A stretch of 64,000 bases of DNA from Oceanimonas baumannii. GTDB lineage: Bacteria > Pseudomonadota > Gammaproteobacteria > Enterobacterales > Aeromonadaceae. This document shows positions 30,196 through 39,787 of the stretch, in pieces. Below the pieces are notes generated by a model that worked only from the letters and a program-made list of their open reading frames with translations, did not search any database and had not been told where the DNA came from. The stretch spans positions 153,284 to 217,283 of the forward strand of contig NZ_NQJF01000008.1 in assembly GCF_002245495.1 (NCBI RefSeq), given 5' to 3'. A program made the translations under genes and the position numbers. Numbering within the stretch: the first letter of the stretch is position 1; every line of letters starts with the position of its first letter.

Positions 30196-30256
30196 TCCCT
30201 TCGGCACAGACAACTTTGATCAACCATCAAAAATAATGCTATTTTTTTAATGAATT

Positions 30257-30287
30257 AAAACCAGAAAATGATTTTTTCTGGTTTTTT
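30257..30287 (+). terminator. Intrinsic terminator upstream of asnB
   Basis: The stem AAAACCAGAAAA / TTTTCTGGTTTT is followed by a T-run. It ends the oxygenase transcript about 75 bp before asnB. Confidence 0.8.
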
Positions 30288-30362
30288 ATGGGTTTTACTT
30301 TCCAGTTCCTTCATCTTTTGCCAATCTGAAAACATTCTATCTTTCTGGTTAAGGATAACGCC

Positions 30363-32027
30363 ATGTGCTCGATTTTCGGTATTCTGGAACTTAAGTCTGA
30401 TCCTGCCGCCCTGCGCACCCGGGCGCTGGAGCTCTCCCGACTGCTGCGCCACCGCGGCCCCGACTGGTCGGGTATTTACAGTCATGACAACGCCATTCTG
30501 GTACATGAACGTCTGGCCATTGTTGGACTGGACAGCGGTGCCCAGCCCCTGCTCAACCCCGCCGGTACCCATGCCCTGGCGGTGAACGGGGAAATCTACA
30601 ACCACAAGGAGCTGGAAGCAGGCCTTACCTGCGGTTATCAGCCTCAGACCCATTCCGACTGTGAGGTCATCCTCGGCCTCTATCAGGAAAAAGGACCGGA
30701 ATTTCTCGATGATCTTAACGGTATCTTTGCCTTTGTTCTTTATGACGAGGAAAACGACGCCTACCTGATTGGCCGGGACCATATGGGTATTATTCCGCTT
30801 TACACCGGCCATGATGAAGCAGGTAACTTCTATGTGGCCTCCGAAATGAAAGCGCTGACCCCGGTATGCAAAACCATCAGCGAATTTCCGCCCGGGCATC
30901 TGCTCTACAGCAAGGAAGGCCAGATCCGCCGCTATTACCAGCGCGACTGGGAAGAATACAATGCAGTAAAAGACAACACCTCCAGCGTGAGTGAACTGCG
31001 TGAAGCCCTGATGGCCGCCGTAAAGCGCCAGCTGATGTGTGATGTTCCCTACGGTGTGCTGCTTTCCGGCGGACTCGACTCTTCCATCGTCTCGGCCATT
31101 GCCAAACTCTATGCCGACAAACGCATTGAGGACGATGGCAACAGCGAGGCATGGTGGCCCCGACTGCACTCTTTTGCCATTGGCCTGGAAGGCGCACCAG
31201 ACCTGATTGCCGCCCGCAAGGTGGCAGACCAGCTTGGCACCGTGCATCACGAGCTGCACTATACGGTGCAGGAAGGACTCGATGCCCTGCGCGAGGTGAT
31301 CTATCACCTGGAAACTTATGACGTCACCACGGTGCGGGCCTCCACCCCCATGTATTTGATGGCCCGGCGCATTAAAGCCATGGGCATTAAAATGGTGCTC
31401 TCCGGTGAGGGTGCCGACGAGATCTTTGGTGGCTATCTGTATTTTCACAAGGCTCCGGACGCCCAGGCCTTTCACGAAGAAACCGTACGCAAGCTCCAAG
31501 CGCTACACATGTTTGACTGCCTGCGTGCCAACAAGTCCATGGCGGCCTGGGGAATCGAGGCCAGAGTTCCCTTTCTCGACAAAGCGTTCATGGATGTGGC
31601 CATGCGTCTCAACCCGGCCGACAAGATGTGCGTGAACGGCAGGATGGAAAAGCACATCTTGCGCGAAGCCTTTGCAGACTTGCTCCCCCGTGAAGTGGCC
31701 TGGCGTCAGAAAGAGCAGTTCTCCGACGGTGTGGGTTATTCCTGGATAGACAGCCTGAAGGCATTGGTGGAAGAAGAAGTCACCGATCAGATGATGGCCA
31801 CGGCGGCATTTCGCTTTCCGCTTAACACCCCTACCAGCAAGGAAGCCTATTACTACCGGGCCATTTTTGAAGGCCACTTCCCTCAAGACTCCGCCGCTGA
31901 ATGCGTACCCTGCGGCCCCTCGGTCGCCTGCTCGACTCCCACCGCACTGGAATGGGACGAACAATGGAAAAACATGGCCGATCCCTCCGGCAGGGCGGTC
32001 AAAGGGGTACACAGCCAGTCTTACTGA
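30363..32027 (+). CDS. asnB: Asparagine synthase B (glutamine-hydrolysing)
   Basis: This 554-residue cytoplasmic enzyme makes asparagine from aspartate, glutamine and ATP. Cys2 (MCSIFGI) is the glutaminase nucleophile, and NGEIYNH and the later glutaminase blocks follow. The synthetase domain shows the PP-loop LLSGGLDSSIVSAI and VLSGEGADEIFGGYLYF. The length equals E. coli AsnB. A TAAGGATAACGCC ribosome site lies upstream. Confidence 0.95.
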   Translation: MCSIFGILELKSDPAALRTRALELSRLLRHRGPDWSGIYSHDNAILVHERLAIVGLDSGAQPLLNPAGTHALAVNGEIYNHKELEAGLTCGYQPQTHSDCEVILGLYQEKGPEFLDDLNGIFAFVLYDEENDAYLIGRDHMGIIPLYTGHDEAGNFYVASEMKALTPVCKTISEFPPGHLLYSKEGQIRRYYQRDWEEYNAVKDNTSSVSELREALMAAVKRQLMCDVPYGVLLSGGLDSSIVSAIAKLYADKRIEDDGNSEAWWPRLHSFAIGLEGAPDLIAARKVADQLGTVHHELHYTVQEGLDALREVIYHLETYDVTTVRASTPMYLMARRIKAMGIKMVLSGEGADEIFGGYLYFHKAPDAQAFHEETVRKLQALHMFDCLRANKSMAAWGIEARVPFLDKAFMDVAMRLNPADKMCVNGRMEKHILREAFADLLPREVAWRQKEQFSDGVGYSWIDSLKALVEEEVTDQMMATAAFRFPLNTPTSKEAYYYRAIFEGHFPQDSAAECVPCGPSVACSTPTALEWDEQWKNMADPSGRAVKGVHSQSY

Positions 32028-32070
32028 GACGCGTATTCGGCATAATGGTTTTAATCACTGACCCGGCTTA

Positions 32071-32107
32071 TGTACCTGTCCCCGATAGTAGAAAGGGGAC
32101 AGGTACA
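32071..32107. repeat. Perfect 13 bp inverted repeat downstream of asnB
   Basis: TGTACCTGTCCCC and GGGGACAGGTACA are separated by 11 nt. It could be the asnB terminator, although no T-run follows, or an operator for the TetR-type gene that starts 78 bp later. Confidence 0.5.
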
Positions 32108-32184
32108 CTGACATGGATTCTCTAAAGACACTCAGCACTCTTCCCTTTACACTTAAGGGTTTTATCGACACTTGAGAAAATGTG

Positions 32185-32823
32185 ATGCAAGCAAAACCCT
32201 CTGGCACCAAGAGCCCAGCCAACCACCGGCCTCGCACCAAGCCTGCTGATGTTCGGCTTAATGAGTTAATGAACGCAGCGGAAGCACTGTTTCTCGAAAA
32301 AGGCGTCGACGCGACAACCATCAGCGACATTGTCGACGCAGCAGACGTGGCCAAAGGTACCTTCTACCATTATTTCCCGTCCAAGAATGAAATGCTGGCA
32401 GCGCTTGGCAGTCGCTACACCGAGCATTTCCTTGCCCGGGTGGAACAAGCCGTCGGATCCTGTGCTGAAGACGACTGGGCCGGCCGGCTGCGCACCTGGA
32501 TCCGGGCTAATGTGGAAACCTACGTTGATACTTACCGGATACACGACATCGTTTATACCAATCACCACCATCATGATCGGTCCAACCAGGACAAGAATGC
32601 CATTCTGAAGCAATTACTGGGCATTATCGAAGGGGGGATCTCTGCGGGGCTCTGGGCGCCGGAACACCCGAGAGTTGTGGCACTCCTTATTTATTCCGGC
32701 GTTCATGGTGCCACGGACGACGTTATCGCTGCACAGACAAACAACTGCACGCCCTTTGCCGATAGCGTGGCGGATGCCTGTCTGCACATGCTGACAAAAC
32801 CGGCCTCTGGCCAGTCACGTTAA
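32185..32823 (+). CDS. TetR family transcriptional regulator
   Basis: This 212-residue protein has an N-terminal HTH (TISDIVDAADVAKGTFYHYFPSK, as arms of about residues 38-60) typical of TetR. The C-terminal ligand domain is unassigned. It is convergent with the monooxygenase gene and the two stops overlap by 4 bp. It may regulate the iron-chelate operon or asnB; the target is inferred only from position. Confidence 0.85.
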   Translation: MQAKPSGTKSPANHRPRTKPADVRLNELMNAAEALFLEKGVDATTISDIVDAADVAKGTFYHYFPSKNEMLAALGSRYTEHFLARVEQAVGSCAEDDWAGRLRTWIRANVETYVDTYRIHDIVYTNHHHHDRSNQDKNAILKQLLGIIEGGISAGLWAPEHPRVVALLIYSGVHGATDDVIAAQTNNCTPFADSVADACLHMLTKPASGQSR

Positions 32824-34139
32824 CCGCGTGAATAGCCGGGCCCGGGCGTTCTCAGCCCCAGGTTGTCTCGGAACGTGTTGCCTTCATACTGCAGCCTGAG
32901 CAAACCTCGCTGTTGCAGTTCGGGCACAACCTGCGCCACGAATTCGGTTGCCCCTCCCGGTAAGTGGGAAAACATGATGTTAAATCCATCCGCCGCACCG
33001 CACTCAAGCCATAGCTGCATCTGATCCGCGATCATCTCAGCCGTGCCAACCATTTCCAGCCCCTGATAGCCACAGATGCGACGAGCCAACGCGATGATGC
33101 TCAGATCCTCGCTGCGGGCGAGCCGGATCACCCGCTCACGACCACTTTTACTGGCATTGCTTTCGGGAATATCAGGCAGCGGTCCGTGCGGATCATAGTG
33201 AGAAATATCATGGCCAAGGGCAATGGACAGCGTGGCCAGGCTGCTCGCATCATCCACCAGTAGGTCCAGCCGGCGTCTTTTCTCCTGTGCCTGCGCCAGC
33301 GTCTCCCCCCACACCACAAATACCGCCGGAATGATTTTCAAGGCTTGTTGGCGGCCTGCCGCACGGGCCCGGCACTGCATTTCGGCATAAAACTGCTGGG
33401 CCGATTCTTTATCCGTCTGATAGGTGAAAATCACCTCGGCAGTTTCGGCTGCAATCTGCCGCCCCGCCTCCGACGCACCGGCCTGCACCACCACCGGTCG
33501 TGACTGAACGGGCCGTTCCACATTCAGCGGACCACGCACGGAAAAGTGGGGGCCATGATGATCAAGCACATGCATTTTTTCAGCGTCAAAATAAAGACCG
33601 CTGTCGGCATCCCGACAGAAAGCGTCCTGATCCCAGCTTTCCCACAAGCCGTCCATCACCGTACAAAACTCCCGCGCCCGCCGGTAACGGGCACCGTGCT
33701 CCATATGCTGTTCGGCACCGAAATTCGCCGCTTCGTTGGGATTGCTGGACGTCACCAGATTCCAGCCCGCCCTGCCGCCACTGATCACATCAAGTGACGC
33801 CAGCCGACGCGCCAGCATGTAAGGCTCGTTATAGGTCGTGCTGGCCGTGCCGATCAGACCGATATGCTGTGTTACTGCCGCCAGCGCAGGCAGCAGCGTC
33901 AGCGGATCAAGCGTGACAATGCTGTGCCCCCGCACCAGTGTCTCTATCGGTGCGGCCCGGGCTGCCAGGGTATCGGGCAGGAACAACCCGTCAAAACATC
34001 CTTGCTCCAGTGTCCGGGCAAACCATGCCATCTGCTCGAAGCTGGCCTGGAAGCCGGGATCCGCGCCGGGGTAGCGCCATGCACCTGCATGAATACTGGG
34101 CATGGCCAACAAAATTAACCGCTCTCCCATTCTGCTCAT
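32820..34139 (-). CDS. LLM-class flavin-dependent monooxygenase, NtaA/EmoA/SnaA/DszA family
   Basis: This 439-residue FMNH2-dependent oxygenase has the luciferase-like barrel. The start (LAMPSIHAGAWRYPGADP), GCFDGLFLPDTLAAR and SGGRAGWNLVTSSNPNEAANFG are family blocks. Relatives oxidise nitrilotriacetate, EDTA and dibenzothiophene sulfone. The ATG at 34139 overlaps the stop of the ABC ATPase gene (ATGA), so it is translated as the last gene of a TonB-receptor/ABC-importer operon. I infer that it acts on the imported ligand. A separate flavin reductase is not visible in the window. Confidence 0.85.
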   Translation of the reverse strand: MSRMGERLILLAMPSIHAGAWRYPGADPGFQASFEQMAWFARTLEQGCFDGLFLPDTLAARAAPIETLVRGHSIVTLDPLTLLPALAAVTQHIGLIGTASTTYNEPYMLARRLASLDVISGGRAGWNLVTSSNPNEAANFGAEQHMEHGARYRRAREFCTVMDGLWESWDQDAFCRDADSGLYFDAEKMHVLDHHGPHFSVRGPLNVERPVQSRPVVVQAGASEAGRQIAAETAEVIFTYQTDKESAQQFYAEMQCRARAAGRQQALKIIPAVFVVWGETLAQAQEKRRRLDLLVDDASSLATLSIALGHDISHYDPHGPLPDIPESNASKSGRERVIRLARSEDLSIIALARRICGYQGLEMVGTAEMIADQMQLWLECGAADGFNIMFSHLPGGATEFVAQVVPELQQRGLLRLQYEGNTFRDNLGLRTPGPGYSRG

Positions 34140-34951
34140 CTTGCCTCCCCCATCGTAACGGGCTGCGCCTCGCCGGCTCTGACCGATTGTTCCACCACCA
34201 GAAACGGTTCCCCCTGTGAGCAATGCTCCAGACGTGTCCGTACACCATACACTTTTTCCAGCAACGCCGGGGTCAGTACCTCCAGCGGCGGACCGGCCGC
34301 CTCCACCCGCCCCTGATGCAGCACAACCACATGATCCGTGAAACGCAGAGCATGGTTGATATCATGCACCGCCAGCACCACACACATGGCTCGCTCACGT
34401 GCCAGCCGGCACAGCAACTCCAGCACTTCAAACTGATTTTGTAAATCAAGGGCACTGGTCGGCTCATCCAGCAGCAGCACCCGGGGCTCCCGCACCAACG
34501 CCTGGGCAATGGACACCAGTTGTCGCTGGCCTCCGCTCAGGGCTGACAGTTCGCGATCTGCCAGCGCCTGAATACCCAGCGTCTGCAACATACGGGTAAC
34601 CGCATCCATCTCCTCATCATCCACCACCCAGCCACTGCCCTGTTTGCTTGCCAGCAACACGGCTTCGAAAACCCGCAAAGACGATCTCATCGAAATATCC
34701 TGAGGGACATGGCCCGGCCGGTTGCAATGGCAGACCGGCCAGGACTCAACCACTTGCCCGGCCACCTCGACCTTGCCCTTACCACCCAGCTCACCGGCCA
34801 TCCGGCGCAACAACGTGGATTTCCCTGCCGCATTGGAGCCCAACAGGGCGGTCACCGTACCGGCATACAGCGGACCAAATTCCAGGTTTTGCAAGATCAT
34901 GCGGTTATCGAACGCCACGGATACCCCTGATACTTTGAGTAATTCCATCAC
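34136..34951 (-). CDS. FecE-type ABC transporter ATP-binding protein
   Basis: This 271-residue ATPase has Walker A GSNAAGKST, signature LSGGQRQLVSIAQALV, Walker B LLLDEPTSALD and the switch His in VLAVHDINHAL. It resembles the iron-siderophore/haem/cobalamin importers. Its ends overlap both neighbours by 4 bp (permease stop and monooxygenase start), so the operon is translationally coupled throughout. Confidence 0.9.
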   Translation of the reverse strand: MMELLKVSGVSVAFDNRMILQNLEFGPLYAGTVTALLGSNAAGKSTLLRRMAGELGGKGKVEVAGQVVESWPVCHCNRPGHVPQDISMRSSLRVFEAVLLASKQGSGWVVDDEEMDAVTRMLQTLGIQALADRELSALSGGQRQLVSIAQALVREPRVLLLDEPTSALDLQNQFEVLELLCRLARERAMCVVLAVHDINHALRFTDHVVVLHQGRVEAAGPPLEVLTPALLEKVYGVRTRLEHCSQGEPFLVVEQSVRAGEAQPVTMGEAR

Positions 34952-36015
34952 AGCTTCCTCGAACGCAAAATCAGAACAAAAAACATCGGCACACCGACCA
35001 GCGACGTCACAATCCCGATAGGCAAGGCCTGCCCCTCAACCAGCGTCTTGCTCAGCACCGACGCGGCAGACAGCATACAGGCACCACACAGCGCAGAGGC
35101 AGGCAGCAGGAAGCGCTGATCTTCCCCTACCAGCATCCGTGCGATGTGAGGGGCCACCAGGCCAACGAACCCGATCGTACCGACAAACGACACGCACACC
35201 GACGCCAGCAAACTGCCCAGCAGAATGCCCTGCAGCCTTAACCGGCCCACGGCAACACCCAGACTCGTCGCCCGGGCATCACCCAGGCGCAGCGCCGTGA
35301 AGGCCCAGGCCTGACGCGCGAACACCAGCGACACGAACAGCAGGATGACACTCAGAATGGCCAGCTGGGGCCAGTCGGTACGCGACAAGCTGCCCATCAT
35401 CCAGAACACCACGGCGGACAACGCCTGATTGGGGGCGACATACTGTAGCGCCTCCAGCAAGGCAGTAAACGTAAAGACCAGCGTGGTGCCGAGCAGTACA
35501 ATCATTTCCGTGGTAATACCGCGTTTCTGGCTCAGACGGTAAATCACCAGCGCGGCCAGCATCGAGACCAGAAAGGCGTTGGCCGGAATGGCAAAAGCCA
35601 CGGCCGATGCCGGCAGAATGGTCACCCCCAGAATCATCCCCAGCGCAGCACCAAAGCTGGCTGCCGCGGACAGGCCCAGAGTAAACGGACTGGCCAGCGG
35701 GTTACCCAACACCGTCTGCATTTGCACCCCTGCCACTGACAGACTGGCTCCCACTACCAGCGCGGTCAGCGCAACCGGCAAGCGGATATCCCAAAGAATG
35801 ACCTGCACCGCGAGCGGAACAGCCGGATCCCACAGCGCTGAAAGCACCTCGGCGGAGGTATAGCGGGCCTGACCAACGGCCAGATCGGCAACAAAGCACA
35901 CCAGGGTCAACAGGCTGATACCCGCCAGTATGCGCAAGCGCCGCTGTGCCAGCTCAAGATAAAGACGCCGGCCACGTCCGGACATGGCCGACCCGGTAAT
36001 GACTGATTCCGTCAT
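34948..36015 (-). CDS. FecCD-type ABC transporter permease
   Basis: This 355-residue inner-membrane protein has about ten helices and the FecCD signature LPVALTALVVGASLSVAGVQ near the N-terminus, with GTIGFVGLVAPHIARMLVG as the cytoplasmic coupling region. It probably works as a homodimer, as in BtuC. It overlaps the binding-protein stop and the ATPase start by 4 bp each. Confidence 0.92.
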   Translation of the reverse strand: MTESVITGSAMSGRGRRLYLELAQRRLRILAGISLLTLVCFVADLAVGQARYTSAEVLSALWDPAVPLAVQVILWDIRLPVALTALVVGASLSVAGVQMQTVLGNPLASPFTLGLSAAASFGAALGMILGVTILPASAVAFAIPANAFLVSMLAALVIYRLSQKRGITTEMIVLLGTTLVFTFTALLEALQYVAPNQALSAVVFWMMGSLSRTDWPQLAILSVILLFVSLVFARQAWAFTALRLGDARATSLGVAVGRLRLQGILLGSLLASVCVSFVGTIGFVGLVAPHIARMLVGEDQRFLLPASALCGACMLSAASVLSKTLVEGQALPIGIVTSLVGVPMFFVLILRSRKL

Positions 36016-37175
36016 GAGATTTCTCCATCCAGGCTAAGCCAGTAGCCGGGCTGATAGGAAACGGGAAGAAAGCGTTCATGCAGCTCGGCAAAGGTCGCCT
36101 CCGGATCGAGCGCAGCAAACAGCTCGGGGTGCAACCACTTCGCGATGCGCTGCAGCGCAATAAAATGATAGGGATTGTCGTAAAAGGGATGCCAGATCGC
36201 GTGAACCCTGCCGGTCTTCACCGCTGACAGCAGCCGATAGGCCGGACGTGCCATCAGCCGTTTAAGGCTTTGTTGCCCCTGCGCCAGATCGGCACCAGGC
36301 CCCAGACCAACCCAGTCCCCCAGAGGAGAATACAGTGACCAGTTGGCCCCGGTTACCAGCACCACATCCGGATCGGACTCAATGACCTGCTCCGGATGCA
36401 GGGTGCCAAACATCCCATGCAGAAACCGGGTTCCCAGGTTTTCGCCCCCGGCCGCCGTAACCAGCTCACCGAAGTTGCCATCCCCGTAGGTCAGACAGCA
36501 GTCGTCATACAGCCCTGCCGCACGCTCTATCATGACACTCGGCTTCGTCCGGAGGTGTTTCAGCGGCTCCGTCACCCGGCTGATCTGCTCCTGCCTGAAA
36601 TGCAGAAACTCAACGGCACGCGCCTGCTGACCCAGCAGATCCCCGAGCAGATGAATACTACGGGCCGTGTTACCGAAAATCCGAGTGCGGAAATCCACGA
36701 AAACCATGGGAATACCCACCTGAGCCAGCGCATGCATCAGCCCCGACGACTCAACCGCCGGCCTGGAGCTCAGGTTCATGACAACCACATCCGGCTCCAG
36801 CGAGAGCGCAAACTCGCTGTCGATGGCATCCACCGTTCTGCCCGAGAAGGAGGGGATATTATCAATATCCGGAAACCGGTCCCGATAAGCCTGATAGCCG
36901 TCAAGGTCCGCCGCCCGGAAGTTATCACCCCAGCCAATCACATCACCGAACGGATCTTCGGGTTTCAGCAACGCCATCACGTAAGCCAGTGTTCCGTCTC
37001 CCAGCAGCAGACGCGATATCGGCCGGTCAAAGTACACCTGACGCTCAGCAATGTCCGTCAGTGTGACTGGTGAGCGAGTTCCGGCATGCAGGCAAGGTGC
37101 CGTGACCATCACGCCTCCTGCCAGCAGGCCTTTCAGCACCCCGCGCCGAGAGCACATTTTATCGAGCACGGACAT
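36012..37175 (-). CDS. Periplasmic iron-chelate binding protein with Tat-like signal
   Basis: This 387-residue FecB/BtuF-type solute-binding protein starts at the ATG at 37175, which shares one base with the receptor's stop (TGATG). SRRGVLKGLLAGG near the N-terminus fits the twin-arginine pattern, so the protein may be exported folded. The mature part contains LEPDVVVMNL and VIESDPDVVLVTGAN blocks found in cluster A-III binding proteins. It delivers a ligand, probably a metal chelate, to the permease. Confidence 0.85.
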   Translation of the reverse strand: MSVLDKMCSRRGVLKGLLAGGVMVTAPCLHAGTRSPVTLTDIAERQVYFDRPISRLLLGDGTLAYVMALLKPEDPFGDVIGWGDNFRAADLDGYQAYRDRFPDIDNIPSFSGRTVDAIDSEFALSLEPDVVVMNLSSRPAVESSGLMHALAQVGIPMVFVDFRTRIFGNTARSIHLLGDLLGQQARAVEFLHFRQEQISRVTEPLKHLRTKPSVMIERAAGLYDDCCLTYGDGNFGELVTAAGGENLGTRFLHGMFGTLHPEQVIESDPDVVLVTGANWSLYSPLGDWVGLGPGADLAQGQQSLKRLMARPAYRLLSAVKTGRVHAIWHPFYDNPYHFIALQRIAKWLHPELFAALDPEATFAELHERFLPVSYQPGYWLSLDGEIS

Positions 37176-39454
37176 CACCACCGATAGCTCAGCGTTGCAG
37201 TCATCGTCCGGTCCTGGCCTACAAAGCAATACAGGCGTGAGGTGCAGCTGGCGACATACTCTTTGTTCGTCAGGTTGCTCACATTCAACGCCAGTGACGC
37301 TCCGCTCAGATCAGCGGAAAGCGCGTCCAGCGGGTAGGTCAACGCCAGATCCATGAGGGTTGCCGACGGCACCTCAAAATCATTGCTGGGATCACCAAAG
37401 GACTTGCCGAGATAGCGTATGCCGCCGCCGATCTGCAAACCTGAGAGTGGACGTTGATCAAACCGGTAATCCATCCAGAGAGAGCCGCTGTGCGCAGGCG
37501 TTTGGGTCAGGCTTTTCCCTTGGTAGGAAGCATCCTTGACCAGTTCATTGTCGAGGTAGGTGTAGTTAGCCATCACATTGAGATTGGGGGTCAGCGCGGC
37601 TGTTGCCTGTAAATCGACACCACGGGTACGCACCTTTCCCGCCTGAGTGTTAAACCCCAGATGATTGGCATCACTGGTTTTCACGTTGGTCTGTTCCAGT
37701 TCAAACACGGCAGCACTCAACAACATACCGGAACCCTCGGGCTGGTATTTGATGCCGACCTCGGTTTGCCTGGACTCAACCGGGACGAACGCATCCCCCT
37801 TGTAATCCGTGCCCAACAGGGGATCAAAGGATGTGGCATAACTGACATAAGGTGCCAGATCTGTGTCGAACTGGTAACTCAAGCCCGCCCGGCCACTCCA
37901 CTTTTTATCATTCTGCTGGTGTACTCGCGCTGTTGGAGAATAGCTGTGGGTCTCATCATCCGTTTCTGACCAGTCATGCCGCACACTGAGTGTCAGGCGC
38001 CAGCGGTCGTAGGCAATCTGATCCTGAAGATAGACGCCAGTACGTGTAAACTTCTGCCGGACCTTCCAGGGGGCCTCACGGCTGGCGGTAAAATCAGGTG
38101 TAATGTCCGGACGATATTCAGAGCCATAAGGGTCGAATAGCAAAGGGCCTACACTATATAACGCATTTTTCAGCGTTCCCCTGGTGTAATCGACCCCCGC
38201 CAGTATGGTGTGCGTGGTCGCTCCCCACTCCAGATCACCACGCAGGTGATTGTCCATGCTGAACGTATTCACCTTGGCCGGTGTCAGTTCGTAATACCCG
38301 CGTAGCTGTGGCAGTCCGTTGACCTCCTGGTAACCATAGACAACGCCACGCTGCAGATCCGATTGCACATACATGTACCGTGCATTACTGGAAAACATCC
38401 ACCCGTTGCCAAAATCATAATCGAAGAGCGAGCTCAGGGAGTTTTGCTTGCGAGAAGAGTTGGCAAAATTCATGTCCGTGAAATTTCGTTCTCGATCAAT
38501 CTGCGGATAAGGACTGTTATCCAGCCCCAGCACAGCAGCCGGCAGACTGTTGTAGTTAGGCAATTCAGGCTCGCGGGAGTGCGTCGCCAGCACCGTCCAC
38601 GACAAAGATGAATTTGGTCGCCAGGTAAATGAAGGGGAAAGATAGAGCCGCTGGTGACGCACGTCTTCGATCTGTCCCTCGGTATCCAGCCCGCTGGCGG
38701 TAAAACGATATAGCAGTGAGCCGTCGTCATTGAGTGCACCGGTGCTATCCAGACCAATATGCTTGCGATTAAAGTTGCCGAACTGCAGGCTCACCTCATG
38801 CTGTGCGTCCTCCTGCGGTTTGCGGCTGACCTGGTTCACGATACCGCCGCCCGTGCCCTGCCCGTAAATGGCCGATGCCGGGCCACGCAGCACCTCGATC
38901 CGCTCCAGGGAATAGGCATCCACCTGCGGCAACCAGCTGCCCGGATTACCGATAATCCGCAGACCATCCAGATAGTAATCGGCATCGACCCCACGGATCC
39001 GGGTCATATCGAGATAACTGCCATTACCTCCATATTTTTCACTGGTCGCCCCGGCGGTGTAACGTAGCGCGGCACTGCTGCTGCCAGGCTGCTGCATGTC
39101 CATCTGCTGCCGGGTAATAACCGAAATAGATTGCGGAGTTTCCAGAATCGAGGTGTCGGTCTTTGTGCCGATGCCCGACTGCTCGGCAACGTAACCGCGG
39201 ACCGCTCCATTGCCCATATCCAATGCTCTGTCTGCAGTCACGGTTACCGCCGGCAGTGTCTGCATATTGGCCGACTCGGCTACTTCTTGTTCCTGAAATG
39301 TATCCTTTGACACTTGCTCTGCCTGAGCGGAAGTGCTATTGGCAAACAGCAATGAAGCTGCAACCACCGTGCAGGAAGACACCAGGGGTGCAGGAAACCG
39401 GCACCGTAATGATTCCGGACATGTCCGGAAATGTAGCGATAAAAACTGACCCAT
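37175..39454 (-). CDS. TonB-dependent siderophore receptor
   Basis: This 759-residue outer-membrane protein starts at the ATG at 39454, with GAGGA upstream; an in-frame ATG at 39475 is possible. After the signal peptide comes a TonB-box-like stretch (TLPAVTVTADRA), then a plug with QSISVITRQQMD and RIEVLRGPASAIYGQGTGGG, which marks the siderophore-receptor class. The C-terminal beta-barrel ends in aromatic TATLSYRW. First gene of the iron-chelate operon, behind a Fur-box-like site. Confidence 0.92.
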   Translation of the reverse strand: MGQFLSLHFRTCPESLRCRFPAPLVSSCTVVAASLLFANSTSAQAEQVSKDTFQEQEVAESANMQTLPAVTVTADRALDMGNGAVRGYVAEQSGIGTKTDTSILETPQSISVITRQQMDMQQPGSSSAALRYTAGATSEKYGGNGSYLDMTRIRGVDADYYLDGLRIIGNPGSWLPQVDAYSLERIEVLRGPASAIYGQGTGGGIVNQVSRKPQEDAQHEVSLQFGNFNRKHIGLDSTGALNDDGSLLYRFTASGLDTEGQIEDVRHQRLYLSPSFTWRPNSSLSWTVLATHSREPELPNYNSLPAAVLGLDNSPYPQIDRERNFTDMNFANSSRKQNSLSSLFDYDFGNGWMFSSNARYMYVQSDLQRGVVYGYQEVNGLPQLRGYYELTPAKVNTFSMDNHLRGDLEWGATTHTILAGVDYTRGTLKNALYSVGPLLFDPYGSEYRPDITPDFTASREAPWKVRQKFTRTGVYLQDQIAYDRWRLTLSVRHDWSETDDETHSYSPTARVHQQNDKKWSGRAGLSYQFDTDLAPYVSYATSFDPLLGTDYKGDAFVPVESRQTEVGIKYQPEGSGMLLSAAVFELEQTNVKTSDANHLGFNTQAGKVRTRGVDLQATAALTPNLNVMANYTYLDNELVKDASYQGKSLTQTPAHSGSLWMDYRFDQRPLSGLQIGGGIRYLGKSFGDPSNDFEVPSATLMDLALTYPLDALSADLSGASLALNVSNLTNKEYVASCTSRLYCFVGQDRTMTATLSYRW

Positions 39455-39529
39455 GTTCGTCCTCAACAGAGACATCAGATGAAGTAATGGCGAGGATGGT
39501 AACCTTCGACCGACCGACAGTCAATGGAG

Positions 39530-39550
39530 GTGGTAATAATTCTCGTTTTA
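39530..39550 (-). promoter_or_regulatory. Fur-box-like operator upstream of the TonB receptor
   Basis: On the minus strand the sequence AACGAGAATTATTACC is close to the Fur 7-1-7 consensus (TGATAAT-n-ATTATCA). It lies about 75-95 bp upstream of the receptor start, in an AT-rich stretch suited to a promoter. Iron repression of the operon is inferred. Confidence 0.55.
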
Positions 39551-39787
39551 ACCAAGGTGCCATATTTCATGATCTACGCCAGCTCCACAACAGGGTGGCG
39601 GCAGGGGCAGCACACTTTGTTGCCCGATGAAACCATGTGGCGAGCAGATTTCGGATAAGGAGCATGATGGCCTGAACTGTTCCCGTTTTTTTTCCTGATC
39701 TGTTGCTGTATTCCTGTTAACGACGAAGGCTTAATATCAGCATTTGAGCATGGATTATTCACAATAAAATATGCAGGAAGCACCCCT

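Noticed and set aside
30255..31499. 414-codon open frame antisense to asnB
   Set aside because: It lies wholly inside asnB, whose protein is unmistakable. Codon structure of the sense gene explains the open antisense frame.
39574..39783. 69-codon minus-strand frame upstream of the TonB receptor
   Set aside because: It lies in the promoter/intergenic region and has no family resemblance or clear ribosome site.
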